From an uncultured Ruminococcus sp. (GTDB taxonomy: Bacteria > Bacillota > Clostridia > Oscillospirales > Acutalibacteraceae), in the NCBI GenBank assembly GCA_900539465.1, contig UQCF01000005.1, forward strand, positions 62,001-126,000: 64,000 bases of DNA, in the 5' to 3' direction. This document shows, piece after piece, positions 8,758 through 15,194 of this stretch. Position numbers and translations under genes: made by a program. The stretch's first letter is position 1; the number at the start of each line of letters is the position of its first letter. The notes beneath the pieces are model-generated. The model was not told the DNA's origin, made no database searches, and saw only the letters and a program-made list of their open reading frames with translations.

Positions 8758-9624
8758 ATGCCTAAAATAAGCTCAAAAACCCGGGGAATATTATATGTGC
8801 TCACAGCCGCTTTCGGCTTTTCTGTGATGTCGCTTTTTGTAAAGCTTGCCGGTGATTTGCCGCCGTTTCAAAAAGCGTTTTTCAGAAATTTTATTGCGCT
8901 GATATTTATTCTCGTTATAATGCTCAAAAATAAGGTCGGCTTTATTCCGCAGAAAAAAGCTATACCATCTCTTTTCGGCAGGTGCTTTTTCGGCACGGTG
9001 GGTTTGCTTTGCAATTTTTATGCAATCAGCAAAATGAATTTATCCGACGCCAATATGCTCAATAAATTGTCGCCGTTTTTTGCAATAATTTTTTCGGTGT
9101 TTCTGTTAAAAGAGAAGCCAAAGCTTGTGCAGATTATCGGTGTTTGCACCGCGTTTGCAGGCAGTATATTTATTATAAAGCCGAGTTTTGATAATCCCGA
9201 GCTGATGCCGGCGCTGTTCGGCGTTCTCGGCGGTTTCGGCGCGGGAACTGCATATACTTTTGTCAGAAAGCTCGGCACTATGAAAGAAAACAGTAACAGA
9301 ATTGTATTTTATTTCTCTGCGTTTTCGTGCCTTATGTGCGTGCCGTTTATGATTTTTGATTATGAACCCATGAGCGCAAAGCAACTGATTTATCTTGTGC
9401 TTGCAGGTACGTTTGCCTGCATAGGTCAGCTCGGCATCACAAGGGCATATATGTGCGCTCCCGCAAAAGAAATATCGGTTTACGACTATTCGCAGGTCGT
9501 TTTTGCCGCGGTGTTAGGCTTTCTTGTCTTCGGCGATGTTCCGGATCTTTTGAGCGTTGCAGGTTATATTTTAATTTGCGGCGCGGGCATAGCAATGTTT
9601 TTCTACAATAAAAAACACGCATAA
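8758..9624 (+). CDS. DMT/EamA family transporter
   Basis: Inner-membrane protein of 288 aa with ten predicted hydrophobic helices in two repeats of five, the normal EamA (drug/metabolite transporter) layout and length. Typical signatures include FRNFIALIFILVIM after helix 2, LSPFFAIIFSVFLLKEKP at the end of the first repeat, and an equivalent YSQVVFAAVLGFLVFGDVP in the second. The start is ATG 8758, downstream of the promoter at 8695; its ribosome site is poor (GGAACAG). Substrate cannot be told from sequence: the family exports amino acids, nucleosides or drugs. It is single and convergent with the copper operon. Confidence 0.88.
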   Translation: MPKISSKTRGILYVLTAAFGFSVMSLFVKLAGDLPPFQKAFFRNFIALIFILVIMLKNKVGFIPQKKAIPSLFGRCFFGTVGLLCNFYAISKMNLSDANMLNKLSPFFAIIFSVFLLKEKPKLVQIIGVCTAFAGSIFIIKPSFDNPELMPALFGVLGGFGAGTAYTFVRKLGTMKENSNRIVFYFSAFSCLMCVPFMIFDYEPMSAKQLIYLVLAGTFACIGQLGITRAYMCAPAKEISVYDYSQVVFAAVLGFLVFGDVPDLLSVAGYILICGAGIAMFFYNKKHA

Positions 9625-9627
9625 ACC

Positions 9628-9716
9628 GGGCTGTTACGTTTAGATAAAAAAGAAGACTATAATCCACATTCGATAAATTCGTTTGATTACCGTTTATGGA
9701 TTATAGTCTTTTCTTT
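9628..9716. repeat. Dispersed repeat copy serving as bidirectional terminator
   Basis: Begins with GGGCTGTTACGTTTAGAT (9628-9645) and continues into a 14-bp perfect inverted repeat, AAGACTATAATCCA (9653-9666) / TGGATTATAGTCTT (9697-9710), followed by TTTTC. The segment from about 9635 aligns base by base with 19591-19676 (TATAATCCAYATTCGAYA core, then a TTATGrATTATAG arm). It lies between convergent genes, so the hairpin can stop both. Confidence 0.75.
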
Positions 9717-9737
9717 TGCCTGTTTGTCGGTTACGGA

Positions 9738-9947
9738 TTATTTACAGTCGGTAACCGTGTATCCCGCTTCGGTAACTGCTGCGGTGAGCACGTCGTTTGA
9801 GACGTCTTTTGAGAGTGAAACGACGGCGTTTTTGTTTTCGAGGCTTACATCGACCGAGGTTACTCCGTCAACCGCCGAGAGTGCTTTTTCAACGTGAGAG
9901 CGGCAGTGCTCGCACATCATTCCGTCAATGCTTAAAGTCTTTTTCAT
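9738..9947 (-). CDS. copZ: Internal start producing a free CopZ-like copper chaperone
   Basis: Within copA, in the same frame, an ATG (9947-9945) is preceded at 7-8 bases by a full AAAGGAG. Translation from it gives a 69-residue MKKTLSIDGMMCEHC... protein of normal CopZ size, with the CxxC Cu(I) site and a typical babbaB length. CopZ carries Cu(I) to CopA and CsoR. The sequence shows both an in-frame fusion and an intact ribosome site, so both the fused and free forms could be made. The free form is inference. Confidence 0.6.
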   Translation of the reverse strand: MKKTLSIDGMMCEHCRSHVEKALSAVDGVTSVDVSLENKNAVVSLSKDVSNDVLTAAVTEAGYTVTDCK

Positions 9948-12296
9948 TTTGATTTCTCCTTTGTCTTTATTATTATTTTTGATTTCTTCATCATAAACAG
10001 GGGAGGGCGCTTTAAAAAGCCTCAGCCTCAAAGCGTTGGTCACAACAAACAGCGAGCTTAAGCTCATGGCAAGCGAGCCGAGCATCGGGCTTAAAAGAAG
10101 ACCCGTAAGCGGATAAAGCGCACCTGCGGCAATCGGAATACCGAGCACGTTATAGAAAAACGCCCAGAACAAATTCATCTTTATATTTTTAATGACCGCT
10201 CTGCTGAGCTTGATTGCGTTGAACGCGTCGCCGAGCGAGTTTTTCATCAAAACAATGTCTGCCGATTCAATCGCAATGTCTGTGCCGGCACCAATTGCTA
10301 TGCCTATGTCGGCTCTCGCAAGCGCAGGTGCGTCGTTTATTCCGTCGCCGACCATTGCAACCTTGTGACCTTTTTCTTGCAGATTTCTGACGCAGGCATC
10401 TTTATCACCCGGCAAAACATCGGAGATTATATTTTCTATGCCGAGCTGTTTGCCGATAGCCTGTGCGCTCAGGCGGTTGTCGCCCGTGAGCATAACAACG
10501 TCAAGACCCATTTCACGCAGATTTTTAACAGCTTCAAGGCTCGATTTGCGAACGGTATCCGCTGCAGCGATTACGCCGATTACTTTTCCGCTTTTTGAGA
10601 ACAGCAGGGGAGTTTTACCCTGAGAAGAAAGTCTTTCACAAACTTCTTTGGCATTGCCGAGCTCCGATTTGCTCTCGGTCATAAACGCAAGGTTCCCGCC
10701 GAGAAGCTCGTCTTTGCCGAGCACGGCTTTAATTCCTCTGCCGGGAACAGCCTCAAAGCTTTGCGGCTCTTCAAAGTCAATTCCGTTTTCTTTTGCTTTT
10801 TCTATAACCGCCTCTGCAAGCGGATGCTCACTGCCGGATTCTATGCTTGCGGCAAGTGAAAGCAATTCATCGGAAGTGATTTCATCGTCGATTATTTCTA
10901 TATCCGTAACCGAGGGATGACCCGAGGTAAGCGTGCCGGTTTTGTCAACAACAACAGTGTCTACCGTGTGAAGATTTTCAAGGCTTTGCGCCGATTTTAT
11001 CAATATGCCGAGCTCCGCCGCCTTACCTGTGCCGACCATTATCGCAACGGGGGTTGCAAGCCCGAGCGCACATGGGCACGATATAACCAAAACCGAAACC
11101 GCGCAGTTGAGTGCAAACTCAAAATTCTTGCCTAAAACGCCCCAAATTACCGCCGTTACAACAGCAATCAACATAACTATCGGCACAAAAACTCCGCTTA
11201 TTCGGTCTGCCAGGCGCGCTATGGGAGCCTTTGAGCCGCTTGCTTCGTCTACCATCTTAATTATTTGCGCGAGCGTAGTCTCTTCACCTACTTTAGAGGC
11301 GATGAATTTAAAGCTTCCGTTTTTGTTTATCGTTGCGGATATTACGCTGTCTCCAACGCCCTTTTCAACGGGTATGCTCTCGCCCGTGATTGCGGATTGG
11401 TCTATATAGCCCGTGCCCTGAGAGATTATGCCGTCAACAGGTATGCTCTCGCCGGGCTTGATTACTACCGTGTCGCCTGATACTATCTGCTCTGTCGGCA
11501 CGGTTAGCTCTTTACCTGCTCTTATAATTGTTGCCGTTTTGGGCGCGAGAGCAACCAGCTTTTCGAGAGTGTAAGATGTTTTTGCCTTTGAGCGAGATTC
11601 CAAATATTTGCCGACGGTTACGAGCGTCAATATCATCGCACCCGATTCAAAATAAAGCGAGTGCGAATAAGACATCACAAGCTCCATATTATCGGTAGCA
11701 AAGCCGTACATCATGCGGTACATGACAAAAATGCCGTATAAAACCGACGCGCTCGAGCCGAGAGCAACAAGCGAATCCATGTTGGGAACGCGCTTAAAAA
11801 GTGCCTTAAATCCGGATTGATAAAACTTTCTGTTGACAAATATTATCGGCAGTGCAATCAAAAACTGCGTAAATGCCGAGATCAGAGCGTTTTCGGTTCC
11901 GTGCAAAAAAGACGGCATTGGCAAATGTATCATGTGACCCATTGCGACATACATCAGCGGCACCAATAAAATAATAGAAGTTACGAGTCTTCTCTTTATG
12001 GATTGCTGTGCACTTTCTTCGCTTTCGCGCCTGCGCCGCCATTCGTCGGTATAAGTGTTTTTGCTGCCGGAGGATTTCGACTGCTCCTCACAAGAAGCAC
12101 CGTAGCCTATTGAAATAACCGCGTTTGTTATGTCTTTGCCGGAGAGTAGGCTTTCATCATAATCAACGCTCATTCTGCCTGTTAAAAGGTTGACATCAAC
12201 ATCTTTTACGCCGTTTAGTTTGCCGACTGTTTTTGTCACGTTTGCCTGGCAGGCGGCACAGGTCATGCCGGTGACAATAAATTTTTCTGTTTTCAC
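9738..12296 (-). CDS. copA: Copper-translocating P-type ATPase with C-terminal CopZ domain
   Basis: P1B-ATPase of 852 aa that exports Cu(I) across the plasma membrane. The start is GTG 12296 behind GAGGAG. N-terminal HMA domain (about 1-70) with GMTCAACQANV; eight TM helices; ISCPCALGLATP metal site at about 400; DKTGT phosphorylation site at about 450; GSEHPLAEA; GDGINDAPAL at about 650. After the last TM a Lys/Asn linker leads into a second HMA domain (784-852, GMMCEHC). Bacterial CopA proteins usually keep their HMA domains at the N-terminus, so a C-terminal one is unusual. It appears to be a fused copZ, which still has its own ribosome site. Sixteen bases downstream of csoR, in one copper-induced operon. 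Confidence 0.95.
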   Translation of the reverse strand: MKTEKFIVTGMTCAACQANVTKTVGKLNGVKDVDVNLLTGRMSVDYDESLLSGKDITNAVISIGYGASCEEQSKSSGSKNTYTDEWRRRRESEESAQQSIKRRLVTSIILLVPLMYVAMGHMIHLPMPSFLHGTENALISAFTQFLIALPIIFVNRKFYQSGFKALFKRVPNMDSLVALGSSASVLYGIFVMYRMMYGFATDNMELVMSYSHSLYFESGAMILTLVTVGKYLESRSKAKTSYTLEKLVALAPKTATIIRAGKELTVPTEQIVSGDTVVIKPGESIPVDGIISQGTGYIDQSAITGESIPVEKGVGDSVISATINKNGSFKFIASKVGEETTLAQIIKMVDEASGSKAPIARLADRISGVFVPIVMLIAVVTAVIWGVLGKNFEFALNCAVSVLVISCPCALGLATPVAIMVGTGKAAELGILIKSAQSLENLHTVDTVVVDKTGTLTSGHPSVTDIEIIDDEITSDELLSLAASIESGSEHPLAEAVIEKAKENGIDFEEPQSFEAVPGRGIKAVLGKDELLGGNLAFMTESKSELGNAKEVCERLSSQGKTPLLFSKSGKVIGVIAAADTVRKSSLEAVKNLREMGLDVVMLTGDNRLSAQAIGKQLGIENIISDVLPGDKDACVRNLQEKGHKVAMVGDGINDAPALARADIGIAIGAGTDIAIESADIVLMKNSLGDAFNAIKLSRAVIKNIKMNLFWAFFYNVLGIPIAAGALYPLTGLLLSPMLGSLAMSLSSLFVVTNALRLRLFKAPSPVYDEEIKNNNKDKGEIKMKKTLSIDGMMCEHCRSHVEKALSAVDGVTSVDVSLENKNAVVSLSKDVSNDVLTAAVTEAGYTVTDCK
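9955..9962 (-). promoter_or_regulatory. Internal Shine-Dalgarno inside copA
   Basis: On the minus strand AAAGGAGA ends 7 bases before the internal ATG at 9947. Inside coding DNA this is a Lys-Gly-Glu stretch of the linker, where no purine-rich core is otherwise required. Confidence 0.6.
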
Positions 12297-12312
12297 GGTT
12301 TTGCTCCTCTTG

Positions 12313-12633
12313 CTACTTCAGCTTTTTGATAAGCTCAACGGTTTCATCAACAACCGCCGAGTTGCCCTGCCTGATTTCTTCAACCACGCAGGAGTGCATA
12401 TGGTCCTGCAAGATGATGTAGCCGAAGCTTTTAAGAGCGCTCTCTGCCGCGGCGGTTTGTATTAAAATATCGCCGCAGTATCGGTTGTCTTCAATCATCT
12501 TTTTTATTCCGTTAAGCTGACCTATTATTCTATTGAGCCTGCTTTGAAGCTGACGCTGTGCTTCGTCGCTTCTCGGTGTTGCCTTGTGCCTGCAGCAGCA
12601 AGGGCAGCTTTCGTTATTATTAGTATTACCCAA
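12313..12633 (-). CDS. csoR: CsoR copper-sensing repressor
   Basis: Four-helix copper-responsive repressor, 106 aa. Start is TTG 12633, preceded by AGGTGA at 12644-12639; the longer reading frame to 12753 would run across the promoter and operators. The N-terminus is Cys-rich (SCPCCCRHK). The core has RLNRIIGQLNGIKKMIEDNRYCGDI. The Cu(I) triad known for this family is present: Cys in RYCGD, then His and Cys in DHMHSC. It should repress its own operon and release DNA on Cu(I) binding. Both candidate operators lie just upstream. Confidence 0.93.
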   Translation of the reverse strand: MGNTNNNESCPCCCRHKATPRSDEAQRQLQSRLNRIIGQLNGIKKMIEDNRYCGDILIQTAAAESALKSFGYIILQDHMHSCVVEEIRQGNSAVVDETVELIKKLK

Positions 12634-12654
12634 AAAAATCACCTGCTTTGCACT

Positions 12655-12671
12655 ATACCCTGCGGGGGTAT
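12655..12671. promoter_or_regulatory. CsoR operator 2 (leader)
   Basis: ATACCCTGCGGGGGTAT, an imperfect palindrome of the ATACCC-N-GGGGTAT copper-operator type, lying between the -10 and the csoR ribosome site. Confidence 0.7.
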
Positions 12672-12679
12672 TTTTAGTT

Positions 12680-12708
12680 ATAATATACCCATATGGGGTA
12701 TTTGTCAA
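12680..12708 (-). promoter_or_regulatory. csoR-copA promoter
   Basis: Minus strand TTGACA (12708-12703), 17-bp spacer, TATTAT (12685-12680). A near-consensus sigma-A promoter that is strong when not repressed. Confidence 0.88.
12685..12701. promoter_or_regulatory. CsoR operator 1 (in promoter spacer)
   Basis: ATACCCATATGGGGTAT fills the spacer between -35 and -10, so a bound repressor would exclude RNA polymerase. Confidence 0.82.
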
Positions 12709-12710
12709 GG

Positions 12711-12747
12711 GTAAAATTAAAGCTGCAAGAAAATTTCTTACAGCTTT
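12711..12747 (-). terminator. Terminator after leuA
   Basis: Arms AAAGCTGCAAGAAA (12719-12732) and TTTCTTACAGCTTT (12734-12747), one mismatch. On the minus strand it is followed by TTAATTTT. Confidence 0.75.
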
Positions 12748-12758
12748 AATCAAAATGA

Positions 12759-14762
12759 TTATTTGTTATCTTTATGCTTGTTTCTGTATTGTACCGGAGT
12801 AAGACCGTGCATTTTCTTAAATCTGCGGTTAAAGTGCTCAACGCTCGGGTATCCCGCGCTTTCGGCAACCTTTTCAACGGTCAAAGAGGTGGTGGTAAGC
12901 AGCTCCTCCGCCTTTTTCATGCGAACCTTTTTAACGTTGTCGCAGAAGGTCATGCCGGATTTTTCTTTAATATATTTTGAAATATACTGCTTTGAAAGAT
13001 AGAATTTGGAGGCAAGCTCGTCAAGGGTTACTGTTTGATAGTTGTCTCTGATATAGTCTATCATCTCAATGATTCTCGGGTCAACGTTTACCTGAAATTC
13101 CTGAACCTGTTTTATTTGGTTGACCGCAACAACAAGAGCCACGATTGAAGAGCGGATAATATCCTCGTCTATTCCGACGCCCCAGTGATAACCATCGCCC
13201 GCTTTGATGCGAACGTAAGAGACCGCCTTTGAGGTCGAACCTGTTGTGAGTGCATGCTCTTCATAAATATCAATATCAAAATCAACATCAAAATATTTCT
13301 GAAAAGCCTTACTTACTGCGTCAAGACGTCCGTTACCCTCTGCCTTAACATTAAATACACTGCCGGAGGAAAGCTCAATAACAATTTCTGCCTTGATGTT
13401 GTCTTCTCTGCGGAAAGAGTGCTTGGGGCTTGTGAAAATGGGGGTATTGGTGATGTATTTTTCGCTGAATACATTATATACCAAATCGGGTGTAAGCTCT
13501 TTGTGCTGATGGTCCGAAACGGATTTTACCGTGTAGCCCAGCTCCTCGCGCATTTTTTCGGGAATTTGAAGGCCGAAGCTGCGGTTGAGGATATATGCAA
13601 CGCCGCCCTTGCCGGACTGGCTGTTGATTCTGATAACGTCCGAATCGTATGTTCTGCCGACATCCATCGGGTCGATGGGCAAATAGGGAACATTCCATTT
13701 TTGCAACTTGTTGTCTTCTCTGTATTTGATGCCTTTTGCGATTGCATCCTGATGCGAACCGGAAAAAGCTGAGAACACAAGCTCGCCCGCATAAGGGGAG
13801 CGTTCATAAACGTGCATATTTGTGAACTGCTCATATTTTTTAACGATTTCGGGCATATTGCTGAAATCAAGCTTCGGGTCAACGCCGTGTGAAAACATGT
13901 TCATTGCGAGCGTGATTATGTCAACGTTGCCGGTTCTTTCACCGTTGCCGAAGAGTGTACCCTCAATTCTGTCTGCACCGGCGAGAACTGCAAACTCGGC
14001 GTCGCATACGCCGCAGCCGCGGTCGTTGTGCGGGTGAACGCAAAGAGTCACCGCGTCTCTGTATTTAAGATTTTTGTGCATATACTCAACCTGTGAAGCA
14101 AAAACGTGAGGCATAGAGTTCTCAACGGTTGTGGGCAGGTTAATTATTGCTTTGTTGTCTTTGGTAGGCTTCCAAACATCGAGCACGGCATTGCAAACAT
14201 CCAAAGCGTAGTCAACCTCTGTGCCGGGGAAGCTTTCGGGGCTGTATTGGAACGAGAAATTGCCCTCGGTCTCATTGGCAATGTCAAGCAGCAGCTTTGC
14301 GCCGTCAACGGCAATTTGTTTAACCTGCTCTTTGCTCTTTTTAAACACCTGCTCGCGCTGTGCGACGGAGGTTGAGTTATAAAGATGAATAACGGCGTGC
14401 GGCGCACCCTTAACAGCCTCAAATGTTTTGCGGATTATATGATCTCTCGCCTGTGTGAGAACCTGAACGGTAACATCGTCGGGGATAAGACCGTCGTCTA
14501 TAAGGCGGCGCATAAATGTATATTCGGTTTCAGAGGCGGCAGGGAAGCCGACCTCTATCTCTTTAAATCCTATATCAACAAGAAGCTTAAAAAATTCGAG
14601 CTTTTCTTCAAGGCTCATCGGCTCAATAAGAGCCTGGTTACCGTCGCGCAGGTCAACACTGCACCATGTGGGGGGAGCTGTGATATGATCCTTTTTCACC
14701 CAGTCATATGTGACTGCCGGAGGCATAAAATACTGCGGTTCATACTTCTCAAAATTTTTCAT
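12759..14762 (-). CDS. leuA: 2-isopropylmalate synthase fused to an AraC-type DNA-binding domain
   Basis: Protein of 667 aa, about 100 longer than type-II LeuA. LeuA condenses acetyl-CoA with 2-ketoisovalerate in the first committed step of leucine synthesis. Residues 1-560 are LeuA: APPTWCSVDLRDGNQALIEP (metal Asp and Arg), the catalytic HPHNDRGCGVCDAEF block, and a regulatory domain at about 430-560. Residues about 562-667 form a complete AraC double helix-turn-helix: LDELASKFYLSKQYISKYIK, then LTVEKVAESAGYPSVEHFNR and FKKMHGLTPVQYR. The join is seamless, with no stop or frameshift. It may be a leucine-sensing enzyme that also binds DNA, but that is inference. Expression is set by the leucine T-box upstream. 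No other leu gene is in the window. Confidence 0.93.
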   Translation of the reverse strand: MKNFEKYEPQYFMPPAVTYDWVKKDHITAPPTWCSVDLRDGNQALIEPMSLEEKLEFFKLLVDIGFKEIEVGFPAASETEYTFMRRLIDDGLIPDDVTVQVLTQARDHIIRKTFEAVKGAPHAVIHLYNSTSVAQREQVFKKSKEQVKQIAVDGAKLLLDIANETEGNFSFQYSPESFPGTEVDYALDVCNAVLDVWKPTKDNKAIINLPTTVENSMPHVFASQVEYMHKNLKYRDAVTLCVHPHNDRGCGVCDAEFAVLAGADRIEGTLFGNGERTGNVDIITLAMNMFSHGVDPKLDFSNMPEIVKKYEQFTNMHVYERSPYAGELVFSAFSGSHQDAIAKGIKYREDNKLQKWNVPYLPIDPMDVGRTYDSDVIRINSQSGKGGVAYILNRSFGLQIPEKMREELGYTVKSVSDHQHKELTPDLVYNVFSEKYITNTPIFTSPKHSFRREDNIKAEIVIELSSGSVFNVKAEGNGRLDAVSKAFQKYFDVDFDIDIYEEHALTTGSTSKAVSYVRIKAGDGYHWGVGIDEDIIRSSIVALVVAVNQIKQVQEFQVNVDPRIIEMIDYIRDNYQTVTLDELASKFYLSKQYISKYIKEKSGMTFCDNVKKVRMKKAEELLTTTSLTVEKVAESAGYPSVEHFNRRFKKMHGLTPVQYRNKHKDNK

Positions 14763-14780
14763 AACGATAATACCTCACAA

Positions 14781-14825
14781 TCAAAATAAATCGCCCCTGT
14801 TCACGGCAGGGACAACCGTGAACAG
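14781..14825 (-). terminator. T-box intrinsic terminator
   Basis: Perfect 10-bp stem CTGTTCACGG (14797-14806) / CCGTGAACAG (14816-14825). On the minus strand it is followed by GGGCGATTTATTTT. In the charged-tRNA state this hairpin would stop transcription before leuA. Confidence 0.85.
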
Positions 14826-15085
14826 AGACGGAAGAATTACATTCTTACGCGGTACCACTCTGTTTTCGCACACATGGCGCGCACTTTAGAGCACTTGCTT
14901 TCGCTTTATGCTTTGCCCATTAACGCCGGGCCCGCGTCTGCGCCTACTGATATGTAACCGGCGGTTATCATAGGGTTCGGGCAGCGGCTCCGAGGCGAGT
15001 TCACCGGCGTTTATCTGTTGCATCGCACCAAACTGCAACTCTCTGAAAGACTTGCGGCGGTTACTGTTCCTCTTCATTGCTTTTG
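14781..15085 (-). promoter_or_regulatory. Leucine T-box leader of leuA
   Basis: On the minus strand the leader carries the T-box sequence AGAGTGGTACCGCG (complement of 14848-14861), which pairs with the uncharged tRNA acceptor end. It is followed by the terminator hairpin. Further upstream, GGTGAACTC fits the specifier-loop pattern (GGUG-A-A-codon); the codon would be CUC (14999-14997), leucine, matching leuA. The region between holds long paired arms (AACCGCC... stem I). Uncharged tRNA-Leu should favour the antiterminator and switch leuA on. A 63-codon reading frame inside it is coincidental. Confidence 0.9.
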
Positions 15086-15102
15086 ATTTATTTTACTGTT
15101 AT

Positions 15103-15108
15103 ATTATA
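15103..15108 (-). promoter_or_regulatory. Extended -10 promoter of the T-box leader
   Basis: Minus strand TGCTATAAT: a TATAAT box with the TGn extension. No good -35 is seen at 17 bp. Confidence 0.6.
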
Positions 15109-15194
15109 GCACCGAGCATTGCTTTATATAGTGAGTTTTTTAGCTTGTTTATTGATTTATTTTAACCTCTTTTGTCAAAAACGCAAAATGACCG

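Noticed and set aside
12634..12753. Longer N-terminus for csoR
   Set aside because: Would be encoded by the promoter, both operators and part of the leuA terminator; TTG 12633 has a good ribosome site.
14886..15077. 63-codon reading frame on the minus strand upstream of leuA
   Set aside because: It lies wholly within the T-box stem-loops, has biased Arg-rich composition from the structured RNA, and no ribosome site in front of it.
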